A stretch of DNA of 64,000 nt, taken from positions 62,001 through 126,000 of the forward strand of contig JBLKRX010000007.1 of assembly GCA_047608075.1 (NCBI GenBank), given 5' to 3'. The stretch's first letter is position 1, and each line of letters begins with the position of its first letter. The stretch comes from Ferdinandcohnia humi_A. GTDB taxonomy: Bacteria; Bacillota; Bacilli; Bacillales; Bacillaceae_L. Positions 43,454 to 52,308 of the stretch are shown piece after piece. Under the pieces are notes generated by a model. That model ran no database searches, was not told the DNA's origin, and saw only the letters and a program-made list of their open reading frames with translations. The position numbers and the translations under genes were made by a program.

Positions 43454-44452
43454 TTAATCCCCTTTTCGCATGCTTGAACTCCTAATCACCAATTTCATTT
43501 CTATATCATGTTTCATTTTTACAGTACTGATTTGATTCTCAATAATTTCAACTAACTTCCTTATCGCAAGTACTCCTAACTCCTTTATCGGTTGAGCAAC
43601 AGTTGTTAATTCTGGCTCTGTAACTTTACAAAGGGATATTCCATCAAAACCAACAATAGCAACATCTTCCGGAATCTTCTTATTACGTTTTAGCAATGTT
43701 TTTAACGCACCAATTGCCATCAGGTCATTTGCTGCAAATATCCCATCGATACAGGGATATGTACTTATAAGTTTACTCGTTGCTATTGCACCACTGTTAA
43801 TGGTTAAGTCTCCATAAACAACCCTTTCAGGGAGCTTTCTTTTTTTCATTTCATCCTTATATGCTTTATATCTACTATTTGTTGTACTCCATTGTCTCGG
43901 GCCGGAGATAAACCCAATATTCCGCCTTCCAATATCGATAAGATGAGAAACAGCCAATTTAGCACCATTATAATTTTGGACCCCAATAGAAGGTATATTC
44001 TTTGCCGTAACAGCTCGGTCAATTGCTACGACAGGAATCTGTTCTTTACGAATCATTTTTTCACTTTCTTTATCCAGCTTAGTTGCAATAATGATTCCAT
44101 CAATATAACTACTGTATAGTACTTTTAAAAACTTACTTACTGAGTCATCTTCTTTCCTTGTAGTGTGGAAAAGTAAAAGACTATAACCATTTTCATATGC
44201 ATTTTGTTCTATGGAACTTGATAATTCATAGAAAAAAGGGTTATTGATATCAGGAATAAGCAATGCAATCATGTTAGACTTTTTGTTTGATAAAGTTCTT
44301 GCAACAGAGTTTGGCGTATAATTTAATTCCTTCATAATTTCTTTAATCTTCATAGAAGTTTCTCTTCGCACATTCGGATTATTATTGATGACTCTTGAAA
44401 CAGTCGCAACAGAAACTCCAGCTTTTGAGGCAACATCCTTAATCGTGACCAT
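43454..44452 (-). CDS. LacI-family regulator of the nucleoside operon
   Basis: A 332-residue repressor with an N-terminal HTH (MVTIKDVASKAGVSVATVSR), a hinge (YTPNSVARTLSNKKS) and a ribose-binding-protein-like sensor (PDINNPFFYELSSSIE, FAANDLMAIGALK). It is the first gene of the seven-gene operon and has AAGGAGATAC before its ATG. A perfect palindromic operator lies 20 bases upstream, so the protein probably represses its own operon and responds to ribose or a nucleoside. Confidence 0.9.
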   Translation of the reverse strand: MVTIKDVASKAGVSVATVSRVINNNPNVRRETSMKIKEIMKELNYTPNSVARTLSNKKSNMIALLIPDINNPFFYELSSSIEQNAYENGYSLLLFHTTRKEDDSVSKFLKVLYSSYIDGIIIATKLDKESEKMIRKEQIPVVAIDRAVTAKNIPSIGVQNYNGAKLAVSHLIDIGRRNIGFISGPRQWSTTNSRYKAYKDEMKKRKLPERVVYGDLTINSGAIATSKLISTYPCIDGIFAANDLMAIGALKTLLKRNKKIPEDVAIVGFDGISLCKVTEPELTTVAQPIKELGVLAIRKLVEIIENQISTVKMKHDIEMKLVIRSSSMRKGD

Positions 44453-44819
44453 TTTGTATCTCCTTCATGAATGTAACCGGTTACAATTTACTTTTTAGTT
44501 AATAAATGATGGTTTCTAGATAAATGAGATGTAATGTTGTTTTTATCTGAATATTTAGAATATGTTTTCACCTATATTTTATGATGTGTTTTCTTACTTA
44601 TTCCAGAATTTAGAGAACTTTACCGTGACCTGCACCTTGACTGCCGTATCATAGTGACATCAAAAAACTGAGAGAAAAAAGTAGAAACAGCTAGGATGGC
44701 ATCAATAAGTAATTTCCTTCAACTATGTAGTAATAGCTTATCTACAATGGACATACACATAGAAATGGAAACACTTACCATATCACTCCTTTTTGGAGAT
44801 AAGCTAGGAGGACGTTTGC
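44453..44819. other. divergent intergenic region between the nucleoside operon and fmdA
   Basis: These 367 bases carry the operator above. Around 44637 a TTGACT could be a -35 for the formamidase gene, but no good -10 follows. Nothing else is assignable. Confidence 0.4.
44472..44485. promoter_or_regulatory. LacI-family operator of the nucleoside operon
   Basis: A perfect 14-bp palindrome TGTAACCGGTTACA with the CG centre typical of LacI-family sites, just upstream of the regulator start. Confidence 0.82.
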
Positions 44820-45998
44820 ATGCCAAAAACACTGTTTAGTATTGACCTCAAAAAGCCGATGGAAGAACAAGCCCATCCGGGACATAATCGCTGGCACCCT
44901 GATATTCCAGCTGCTTTTTCAGTTGACCCTGGAACTTCTTTTCGCATGGAATGTAAGGATTGGACAGATGGCCAAATAAGTAACGATGACAATCCGAATG
45001 ATATTCGTGATGTTATTTTAGAGAGAGTTCATGTGTTAAGTGGGCCTGTGTATGTTAATGGTGTAGAACCCGGTGACTTGCTAGTGGTTGACATCTTAGA
45101 TGTTGGTGCCTTACAAGAATCTGAATGGGGTTTCAATGGTATTTTTGCGAAAGAAAATGGCGGTAGCTTTTTAACGGAACACTATCCACATGCAGCAAAA
45201 TCAATTTGGGATTTTGAGGGAATTTATACTACATCTCGGCATATCCCAGGTGTAAAATTTGCAGGAATCATTCATCCTGGTTTGATTGGCGTTGCTCCTT
45301 CTATGGAACTTTTACAAAAATGGAACAAACGCGAAAAAGAACTAAGGGATACTGATCCAAATCGCGTCCCTGAATTAGCAACAACTCCTAATCCTGAACA
45401 TGCGGTTCTTGGTACATTAAAGGGTGCGGAATTTGACCGAGTTGCAAGAGAAGGTGCTAGAACCGTTCCACCGAGAGAGAATGGCGGAAACTGCGATATT
45501 AAGAATCTATCTAAAGGCTCAAGAATTTACTTCCCAGTCTTTGTAGATGGTGCGAAGCTTTCTGTTGGGGACCTCCATTTTTCACAAGGAGATGGTGAAA
45601 TCACCTTCTGTGGTGGTATAGAAATGGCCGGTTACATTGACCTAAAAGTGGATGTAATCAAGGGTGGTATGGCGAAATATAACATCAAAGAAAATCCTGT
45701 ATTTAAGCCAGGTCCAGTTGATCCACACTACTCTGATTTCTTAGTTTTTGAAGGAGTATCAGTTGATGAATTTTCTGGAAAACAGCATTATTTAGATGCT
45801 CACATTGCCTATCGTAGAGCATGTCTAAATGCAATCGAATATTTAAAGACTCTTGGGTATACGGGTGAGCAGGCATACATGATTTTAGGTACCGCACCGG
45901 TTGAAGGACGAATTGGTGGTATCGTCGATATTCCAAATGCTTGTTGTACAATTGCGATTCCAACTCAAATCTTTGATAAGGATATCACACCGAAATAA
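44820..45998 (+). CDS. fmdA: formamidase (FmdA/AmdA acetamidase family)
   Basis: A 392-residue cytoplasmic amidase that hydrolyses formamide (or acetamide) to ammonia and formate (or acetate). It is of the FmdA_AmdA family, not the nitrilase-type AmiF. Landmarks are GHNRWHPDIPAAFSVDPG, GVEPGDLLVVDILDVG, ENGGNCDIKNLSKGS and FSQGDGEITFCGGIEMAG. An ideal TAGGAGG precedes the ATG. FmdB is encoded 22 bases downstream, the arrangement described in Methylophilus. It provides nitrogen from simple amides. Confidence 0.9.
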   Translation: MPKTLFSIDLKKPMEEQAHPGHNRWHPDIPAAFSVDPGTSFRMECKDWTDGQISNDDNPNDIRDVILERVHVLSGPVYVNGVEPGDLLVVDILDVGALQESEWGFNGIFAKENGGSFLTEHYPHAAKSIWDFEGIYTTSRHIPGVKFAGIIHPGLIGVAPSMELLQKWNKREKELRDTDPNRVPELATTPNPEHAVLGTLKGAEFDRVAREGARTVPPRENGGNCDIKNLSKGSRIYFPVFVDGAKLSVGDLHFSQGDGEITFCGGIEMAGYIDLKVDVIKGGMAKYNIKENPVFKPGPVDPHYSDFLVFEGVSVDEFSGKQHYLDAHIAYRRACLNAIEYLKTLGYTGEQAYMILGTAPVEGRIGGIVDIPNACCTIAIPTQIFDKDITPK

Positions 45999-46020
45999 TA
46001 TAAGTTAGGAGGAAACTATC

Positions 46021-46287
46021 GTGCCAAGTTATACATTTCACTGTAATGAATGTGGCGAGTTTACCCTGTTTTTTAAATCGAGTACTGGTAATCGATCAAT
46101 CGCAGAATGCCCAATATGTCAGTTAGAATCTAATCGAGTTTTCTTTCCTCCCAACTTATTTTCATATTCAAAAGAGCTTCGTACAAGAATAGAAAAAGGT
46201 ATGGAGCCACGTCGAATGACAAGAGAAGAGCTCGGTTCCAAGCCAAAGAGGAAACAACAACCAAGTGGTCGACCATGGCAGGTATGA
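46021..46287 (+). CDS. fmdB: FmdB-family zinc-ribbon protein
   Basis: An 88-residue protein with an N-terminal zinc ribbon: CNECGEF and CPIC supply four Cys about 30 residues apart, in the FmdB frame (PSYTFHCNECGEF). A basic tail of about 30 residues follows. It starts with GTG after TAGGAGG. FmdB proteins are encoded with formamidases and were proposed as regulators of fmdA; their real role is unproven. The pair is followed by a strong terminator. Confidence 0.82.
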   Translation: MPSYTFHCNECGEFTLFFKSSTGNRSIAECPICQLESNRVFFPPNLFSYSKELRTRIEKGMEPRRMTREELGSKPKRKQQPSGRPWQV

Positions 46288-46305
46288 CATAAGAAAGTTG
46301 AACCT

Positions 46306-46345
46306 CAAATCTAGCTTAGTTTTTTGCTAAGCTAGATTTTTTATT
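46306..46345 (+). terminator. intrinsic terminator of fmdAB
   Basis: A 13-bp stem (AAATCTAGCTTAG/CTAAGCTAGATTT) followed by a T-run. Confidence 0.88.
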
Positions 46346-46436
46346 AGGATAAATTGTTATCTTATGTGTTTATGTCCCATCGTACTTTATACAACTGGAT
46401 TTCCAAGCTTATTCCCAATTTATCCAAATTTTGGTT

Positions 46437-47183
46437 TCAGGCATTCTTTATTGCTTTTACGAAACGAGTCGCTTGATAAAAATCTACTACATTATAATCC
46501 TCTTGATGAGGATGTTCTGCAAAAGCAAATGAAACATTGCTGATTGTGGTTGGGTCTTTCCTCCAATTCTTACATGAACTATGGTACTGAAGAACGCCCG
46601 TTTTGTGAATTAAATCGGATGCGTTGGAAGCATTCACACCACCACCGGCTACTATTTCTATTTTCTCTCCATATTTATCCTGCAATTTTGTTAATAGTTC
46701 CATGCCTTCCCATGCTGTATTTTTTAATCCACTTGTTAGTACTCTTTTTACCCCTAAGTCAATCAAAACTTCTATAGATTTATAGGGATCCTGGACACAA
46801 TCAAACGCCCTGTGAAATACAGCATCTTTCTTATTTTTATGAATCATTTCGATTATTTTCTTGTTCTTCTCTATGTCAATATTACAATTTTCATCTAAAC
46901 AACCGAATGCAACCCCTTCAATAGTAAAGTCCATTAAAGCTTCAATATCTGATAACATCGTTCTGAATTCGTACTCATTATAAAAAAATCCACCTGGACG
47001 TGGTCTCACCATTACTACAATAGGTATCGTACAGTTATTAACTACTCGCTGTATTGTTCCTATAGAAGGCGTTAATCCAAATAAGTACATGGCATTATTA
47101 AGTTCTATACGGTCAGCCCCTGCTTTTTCTGCATGTAAGGCATCTTCCAAACTACCACAACATATTTCAGCAATTCTTTTCAT
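46437..47183 (-). CDS. cutC: CutC-family TIM-barrel protein
   Basis: A 248-residue CutC homologue: EICCGSLEDALHAEKAGADRIELN, MVRPRPGGFFY, FHRAFD and VAGGGVN are family motifs in order. CutC was linked to copper handling, but in Firmicutes it is often encoded with sugar-degradation genes, so an enzymatic role is possible. Here it is the last gene of, or just after, the PTS operon, 270 bases beyond the SIS gene. ATG at 47183 is used, with GGAG 8 bases upstream. Confidence 0.85.
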   Translation of the reverse strand: MKRIAEICCGSLEDALHAEKAGADRIELNNAMYLFGLTPSIGTIQRVVNNCTIPIVVMVRPRPGGFFYNEYEFRTMLSDIEALMDFTIEGVAFGCLDENCNIDIEKNKKIIEMIHKNKKDAVFHRAFDCVQDPYKSIEVLIDLGVKRVLTSGLKNTAWEGMELLTKLQDKYGEKIEIVAGGGVNASNASDLIHKTGVLQYHSSCKNWRKDPTTISNVSFAFAEHPHQEDYNVVDFYQATRFVKAIKNA

Positions 47184-47230
47184 TACCTTCACTCCCCAAT
47201 CCTACTCAAATGCTCCTTGTCGTATTTGGC

Positions 47231-47256
47231 GCCCGATTTTTTTCGAGCTTGCTCGA
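47231..47256 (-). repeat. 26-bp palindromic repeat, copy 2
   Basis: The reverse complement matches 6929-6954 at 25 of 26 positions, with the palindrome TCGAGCAAGCTCGA. It lies in the gap before cutC. Confidence 0.7.
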
Positions 47257-47453
47257 AAAATTTCCTTTGAAAAATCGAGGCATCCGCCCGAGGTTTTAAC
47301 TTTATTCAGCTCTGTTTGAACCTCCACTGAATTGGTTACCCTTATTACATTCACCACCACTATTTGAAGTTGGACTTTGCTAAAATTAAGTTAAATAAAG
47401 AACCTAGGAGGAGTTCCCCTAAGCTCTTGTGTTGTTATATATCAATATAGGAA

Positions 47454-48188
47454 TTACGATAATAAAGGTATTCTTGGCTGATATTTCTTAATTATCTCTT
47501 GATTATGCTGGTCTGCACCATCAATGTTCCCACTTAAGAATACTGGCGGTTCAAAGCCGTTATCTGCCATTATTTTAATTGCTTCTGCAAAAATGGCGTT
47601 GAGGACAACAGCTCCTACAACTGTTGAGGTTGGTCCGAATGGAACGGGTACTTTCTCATATGAAAGGATGGCATCTCCTTTTACAGAATGATTGTCGATC
47701 ACTAGATCAACTGAATTATACAAATGCTTTCCACTCTTATGTCTTGATGGCTGACTTTGTGAATATTCTAAAGAAGTAATCCCAATTACATGAGCACCCT
47801 TCGCTTTTGCATGGTTTGCCACATCAACTGGAACAGGATTTCTACCTGACGTTGATAATACAAAAACAACATCATGTGGTTGGATTTCCTGATCTGCAAG
47901 GAATTCTCCAACATAATCATTCTTTCTTTCTAGTTCCGAGGAACGTAATGCCCCTTCATGAAGCATTAATGGTTCTATGAAAATCGGTTTAATAGGTACA
48001 AGTCCACCTGCACGATAAAAAACCTCTTCCGTTAAGATATGGGAATGGCCGCATCCAAATAATTGGATAATTCCACCGTTTTGAATGGCTTCCGCAACTT
48101 TTTCTGCTGCTTGGCGTAGGTTTTCTTTCTCTGTATTTTCTACGATTTCTAATCTCTCTTTTACTTTATCAAAGAACTGTGTAAGCAT
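47454..48188 (-). CDS. SIS-domain sugar isomerase (UPF0309-like)
   Basis: A 244-residue single-SIS-domain protein. IIQLFGCGHSHILTEEVFYRAGG and VFVLSTSGRNPVPVDVA form the sugar-phosphate site, with GHSH and STSGRNPVP. It resembles the UPF0309 group, uncharacterised phosphosugar isomerases or binding proteins often found in sugar-catabolic operons. It starts one base after the stop of the aldolase-like gene. It probably acts on a phosphosugar delivered by the PTS. Confidence 0.82.
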   Translation of the reverse strand: MLTQFFDKVKERLEIVENTEKENLRQAAEKVAEAIQNGGIIQLFGCGHSHILTEEVFYRAGGLVPIKPIFIEPLMLHEGALRSSELERKNDYVGEFLADQEIQPHDVVFVLSTSGRNPVPVDVANHAKAKGAHVIGITSLEYSQSQPSRHKSGKHLYNSVDLVIDNHSVKGDAILSYEKVPVPFGPTSTVVGAVVLNAIFAEAIKIMADNGFEPPVFLSGNIDGADQHNQEIIKKYQPRIPLLS

Positions 48189-48914
48189 CTATTTATCCCC
48201 CATTACCAATTGAATAATTTTTCCAACCTCTTCTGGAATTGTTCGTCCCGTTTCCTTATCAATGGTTGAACCGAATACATGCGGCATAAATACTGGAATT
48301 CCAGTAGGTCGGACAGCGTTCACGATTTCTACAATATTGTCAGAAGAAATACCACCCGCTGGCTCAACTGCCTTTACTCCCTTTTCTGCCGCTACTTTAC
48401 ATAGATATACAAGTTCTTCTAAATGAGTTTTTCCTTTTAGAGGCATAAATTTAATAGATTCAATTCCCATCGCCACTGCTAAGTCGACTAAGTCTTCCAC
48501 TTTCATTTCAACTCCTGTTGAAAGTGTAACAAAGCCAACTTTTCCAGAAGGAGCCACCAAGCCATTTACAACCTGATGAATGCCTTTTGCGTTTAAGTAG
48601 CCAATGGAGTAGCTCGTTTTATCAAAGGGTTGATTAATATGTCCTGGCTCGGAGCCTTCCGCTATTTGTAAGACCTTTTCCCAGTTTGCCGGGTTGCCAT
48701 TATCTCCAAGACCAATGCTGACTACCTCAGCTACTTCCTTTAACTCATTAACCTTTCTAACTCCGTCTTCGATGTTCGCAAAATCAGATGAAACGATACC
48801 AGGCACAATATAGCCTTTACCCGCTTCTATTATTTCCTTTGCATTTTGCTTATCTTTTGCCAAAAAATTGAATAAAAGAAAATTATCTATTTTATTTAGT
48901 TCCATTAATTTCAT
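48189..48914 (-). CDS. KDGP aldolase-like protein (DgaF-type)
   Basis: A 241-residue protein resembling the KDGP-aldolase family found with DgaE/PTS sugar-amine and sugar-acid operons. Features are IVPGIVSSDFANIEDGV, SIKFMPLKGKTHLEEL and AVEPAGGISSDNIVEI, consistent with a TIM barrel whose Lys could form a Schiff base. The predicted reaction is cleavage of a 2-keto-3-deoxy sugar acid 6-phosphate to pyruvate and glyceraldehyde 3-phosphate. The start at 48914 is favoured by AAGG 8 bases upstream; it overlaps the creatininase gene by 23 bases. Confidence 0.72.
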   Translation of the reverse strand: MKLMELNKIDNFLLFNFLAKDKQNAKEIIEAGKGYIVPGIVSSDFANIEDGVRKVNELKEVAEVVSIGLGDNGNPANWEKVLQIAEGSEPGHINQPFDKTSYSIGYLNAKGIHQVVNGLVAPSGKVGFVTLSTGVEMKVEDLVDLAVAMGIESIKFMPLKGKTHLEELVYLCKVAAEKGVKAVEPAGGISSDNIVEIVNAVRPTGIPVFMPHVFGSTIDKETGRTIPEEVGKIIQLVMGDK

Positions 48915-49632
48915 CTTTCGCACCTTCTATCAATTTCACCATATTGTCGATTGCCACTTCGATTATTTTTTCCCCTTTTTCCTTTGTTGCAAGCTTCGCA
49001 TCTCCAAGGACTGCAGAGTTTGTGAATTCCTCCCAAGGGGTTGGAGTAACGTCCGCACTCGCTGGAATATTCGGTATGTCTGTAATTGCTTTTGACATAT
49101 CAACATATTCTTTAGCTAGATAAAGCATATAGGATGTCTCAATTTCACATGCATGAAAATAGGTTGCATGTGAGGATTTGGTTTCTCTTACTTCCTCAGT
49201 TACCTTTTTCGTACCTGGATAAAACAAGTACAGAATTTTAAAATCTGGATATTGCTGATATAATTTTCTGGCTGCTTCCTTTAAAGCTACTGCATTACCT
49301 AAATGGCCGTTTATCATGGCAAATACTCTAAAGCCCTGCTCATACAAGCTAACTCCCATATCCACTAATAATGAAATCAAGGATTCATTACTTATGTTGA
49401 TACTTCCAGGGAAGTTCTTTAAGCTCCATACTTGGCCGTATGGTAACGTCGGCAATACAAAAGCACCTGTTCTCTCCGCAACCCTTTCTGATATACGCTC
49501 AGCTAAATAGTTGTCTGTTCCAAGAGGTAGATGCGGACCATGTGCTTCTACAGCTCCAATTGGTAAAATAGCAATTTTACTGTTCTCTATCTTCTCCTTA
49601 ACTTCGAAGGAATTCTCGTTTTGAAAGATCAT
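48892..49632 (-). CDS. creatininase-family amidohydrolase
   Basis: A 246-residue metal hydrolase. Metal ligands lie in IGAVEAHGPHLPLGTDNYLAE (Glu, His, Asp) and MINGHLGN (His). The family includes creatininase, mycofactocin MftE and amide hydrolases of riboflavin or guanidino compounds. In this operon it probably opens an amide or lactam of the imported substrate. It is 12 bases after the phosphotriesterase gene. Confidence 0.84.
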   Translation of the reverse strand: MIFQNENSFEVKEKIENSKIAILPIGAVEAHGPHLPLGTDNYLAERISERVAERTGAFVLPTLPYGQVWSLKNFPGSINISNESLISLLVDMGVSLYEQGFRVFAMINGHLGNAVALKEAARKLYQQYPDFKILYLFYPGTKKVTEEVRETKSSHATYFHACEIETSYMLYLAKEYVDMSKAITDIPNIPASADVTPTPWEEFTNSAVLGDAKLATKEKGEKIIEVAIDNMVKLIEGAKDEINGTK

Positions 49633-49644
49633 GGCTGTTCCTCC

Positions 49645-50637
49645 TTACTCCTTGAATGAAAAGCATCTTGCTGGATTTTCAACAAAGAACTTGTGAATCA
49701 ATTTTTCACCATCAAAGCCTTGACGGTTCGCATCATCAATAAAGCGTGGAACCCATTTTGCAATAATATACTCAAGACCTAATCCATAATCATAATGCTT
49801 GTAATATGTTTTTCTAGCAGTATCTCCGCTTACTAGAATTTGATCTTCATAGCCTTTTTTCACAAGCTCTAAAATACATTGAATTCTTGTGCTCTCTGGT
49901 GCATATTTGATTTTTGCAATTCCATCAAAGCTTAAGTATGCACCGGTCATAGCAATTTGCTCATGGTAATAAGGGTCTGGATTACGATCCATATGACCAA
50001 GACTTAGATATTCAAGTTTCACATTCTCACTTTTTAAAAGCTCTAGCTGCTCTAATCCCATTGTTCCTGCTTCTGTATGGGAGTGAACAGGAGCTTTTGT
50101 TTCATGATGTGCTCTTGCAACAGCACGTAACGTTTTTTCTTCTAACGGAGTAATCCGGTTATACCCTGTTCCGAACTTCACTTGACCCGCTCTAAATGGA
50201 GTCCCTTCAAGACCTTCTTCAACCTCACGAATGACAAATTCAGTAAGCTTATTGATTGGGGTCTTATCAATCCATTCTGCATATGTCTTAAAATCACCGA
50301 TAATTGGCTTAAGTTCTTCCTTAACTCGTGCATCCCATAAAAAGCTCTTATTGAAACCAGCTGTTCCGATAATTTGAATTCCTGTTTCATCGGAAATTTC
50401 TTTAACAGCTTGTACATCACGTCCATAATCGATTGCAGTTGCATCAACGATTGTCTTTCCACCATAATGTTTAAAATCTTCTACATCTTTTTTTGATTTT
50501 TCCTTGTCATCGAGTAATAGATCGTCTACACCTCGTTGAACCCAGTAATCCGGTCTACATACAATATGTTCATGTGAATACGTAAATCCTAGTTCTTCTG
50601 GTTTAATGTCACCTTTTAATGTGCGAATAAAGCTCAT
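49645..50637 (-). CDS. phosphotriesterase-family metal hydrolase (lactonase-like)
   Basis: A 330-residue amidohydrolase-superfamily protein. Metal ligands are HEH in FTYSHEHIV, Lys in AGQVKFGTGYN (bridging, usually carbamylated), His in HSHTEAGT and GHMDRNPD, and Asp in VSGDTARK. Such proteins linked to PTS genes hydrolyse sugar lactones or phosphorylated lactones rather than organophosphates. It is preceded by a terminator-like hairpin that separates it from the PTS IIC gene. AGTAGGAGGG gives a strong ribosome binding site. Confidence 0.85.
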   Translation of the reverse strand: MSFIRTLKGDIKPEELGFTYSHEHIVCRPDYWVQRGVDDLLLDDKEKSKKDVEDFKHYGGKTIVDATAIDYGRDVQAVKEISDETGIQIIGTAGFNKSFLWDARVKEELKPIIGDFKTYAEWIDKTPINKLTEFVIREVEEGLEGTPFRAGQVKFGTGYNRITPLEEKTLRAVARAHHETKAPVHSHTEAGTMGLEQLELLKSENVKLEYLSLGHMDRNPDPYYHEQIAMTGAYLSFDGIAKIKYAPESTRIQCILELVKKGYEDQILVSGDTARKTYYKHYDYGLGLEYIIAKWVPRFIDDANRQGFDGEKLIHKFFVENPARCFSFKE

Positions 50638-50682
50638 GATAGTCCCTCCTACTTCTTATAAAAAACATACATATTGATTAAA

Positions 50683-50716
50683 AAACCGACATGCTTAAAC
50701 ATGTCGGTTTTATACA
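50683..50716 (-). terminator. terminator-like hairpin inside the PTS operon
   Basis: An 11-bp stem (AAACCGACATG/CATGTCGGTTT) followed on the minus strand by TTTTTTAATC. It lies between the IIC stop and the phosphotriesterase gene, with about 45 bases between it and the next start. It should cut or reduce expression of the enzyme genes relative to the transporter. Confidence 0.78.
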
Positions 50717-50718
50717 GT

Positions 50719-52014
50719 TTAGAATAATAGTTGCGCGATTGCCTTTACAATTGGACCAAGTACAAACATATCAGAGTCTGCTGCCCACATTGCAGTATCA
50801 GGAATCGTAGAATCTAATAGGAACTTAACTGTTAGATATTGTCCCCACGCAACTACTGTTGCTGTTACAAAACCACCGATAAGTGCTCCACGAACTCCTC
50901 CAGTTGCGTTACCAAATACACCTGCTGTTGCTCCATGGAAGAATAATACGATCATAGTTGGTACAAACACGTATGCTACTGCATTACCTAAAATCACTAA
51001 CCAGATTAATGCTCCTGCAAATGCACCTAAGAAACCTAAGATTACTGCGTTTGGTGCAAATGTGAATACCACTGGACAGTCTAGTGCTGGTTTAGCACCT
51101 GGAACTAGTTTTGTTGCGATACCATTGAAGGCTGGTACAATTTCACCGATGAACATTTTAACCCCTAGTAATACAACAGCAATACCACCGGCAAATGTTA
51201 ATGACTGAATAATTGAGTAGATAATAAAGTTTTGATCCCCTGCTTGTGCAATTAGTTCATCAGCACCAGGAGTTCCTTTTGTCATTAAAATGACAGCACC
51301 TACGAAGAATAAAATTCCCATTGTTAAAGCAGTAATTACGTTTGAATCTCTTAAAAATTCTAGTCCTTTTGGTAATTTAATTTTCTCTGAATCATTTTCC
51401 TTGTTACCTAATACTTTACCAAGTAATGCTGCTAAAAGTGCAACGACTGCAGATGTATGACCTAACGCAATATTGTCATTACCTGTTACCTTACGCATAA
51501 ATGGTTGAACAATTGCAGGCTGGAATGTCCAATATAATCCCATAAAGATAGATAAGAAGATAACTAGTTTTCCAAATGAAACATCACCAACTGCATCGAC
51601 AATAATTCCTGCAAAGATCATTGTTGTCCAGAACATCATATGACCTGTTAGATAGATATATTTGAATTTTGTAAAGCGTGCAAGTAATACATTAATAATA
51701 AATCCAATAAACATAGCGAGTGTTACAGCTGAACCGTATTTCGTACCAAACGCTTCCTGACCTAAAAAGTCTCCAAATGAACTTGTTTCTAGTCCAAAAA
51801 CTTCCTTCCACATTGGTTCGAAAACAGTTAGTGCACCTACAATGACACCAGCACCAGCATTAATAATTAAAAATCCTATCATTGCTTTAAACGTTCCGCT
51901 AATCGTTTGACTAGCAGATTTCTTTTGTAGAAGTAAACCAAGTAAAACAATAGATCCTAGCAAAATTGCAGGTACACCAAATATATTGGTTGCTATCCAT
52001 TGAATTGCTTCCAT
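50719..52014 (-). CDS. PTS IIC component, ascorbate/SgaT (UlaA) family
   Basis: A 431-residue membrane permease of the ascorbate-type PTS with about 11 hydrophobic segments. It has the N-terminal VPAILLGSIVLLGLLLQKK and the motif PALDCPVVFTFAPNAVILGF typical of UlaA-like proteins. It moves the substrate while the IIB domain phosphorylates it. The substrate may be a sugar acid or another polar compound; the family is broader than ascorbate. No ascorbate-degradation genes (UlaD, UlaE, UlaF type) are present. Confidence 0.87.
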   Translation of the reverse strand: MEAIQWIATNIFGVPAILLGSIVLLGLLLQKKSASQTISGTFKAMIGFLIINAGAGVIVGALTVFEPMWKEVFGLETSSFGDFLGQEAFGTKYGSAVTLAMFIGFIINVLLARFTKFKYIYLTGHMMFWTTMIFAGIIVDAVGDVSFGKLVIFLSIFMGLYWTFQPAIVQPFMRKVTGNDNIALGHTSAVVALLAALLGKVLGNKENDSEKIKLPKGLEFLRDSNVITALTMGILFFVGAVILMTKGTPGADELIAQAGDQNFIIYSIIQSLTFAGGIAVVLLGVKMFIGEIVPAFNGIATKLVPGAKPALDCPVVFTFAPNAVILGFLGAFAGALIWLVILGNAVAYVFVPTMIVLFFHGATAGVFGNATGGVRGALIGGFVTATVVAWGQYLTVKFLLDSTIPDTAMWAADSDMFVLGPIVKAIAQLLF

Positions 52015-52039
52015 TCTTCATTCCCCCAATTTTTTTTAT

Positions 52040-52306
52040 TTAGTTTATATTGCTTTGTAAAGCTGTTTTGATTTCATTCATATCAAAGTAGTTATTCACA
52101 ATAATAATCTTTGAAGAGTGCCCTTCTAATGATTGAGCTAATTCATTGCTTGTAATGATATAATCAGGTCTTTCACTTGATGCACTTGATACATCCGTAT
52201 TTTCTACATCGGCTTGTAATCCTAATTCTCTTAATACAGTTTCCACATTCATTCGTAAAATTAAGCTAGTTCCTTGACCTAACCCACATACACATAAAAT
52301 TTTCAT
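52040..52306 (-). CDS. PTS IIB component (SgaB/UlaB-like)
   Basis: An 88-residue cytoplasmic phosphocarrier. The N terminus MKILCVCGLGQGTS holds the active Cys7 in the GxGxGTS loop. It receives phosphate from IIA and passes it to the incoming substrate. It lies 2 bases after IIA and 25 bases before IIC. Confidence 0.87.
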   Translation of the reverse strand: MKILCVCGLGQGTSLILRMNVETVLRELGLQADVENTDVSSASSERPDYIITSNELAQSLEGHSSKIIIVNNYFDMNEIKTALQSNIN

Positions 52307-52308
52307 CT

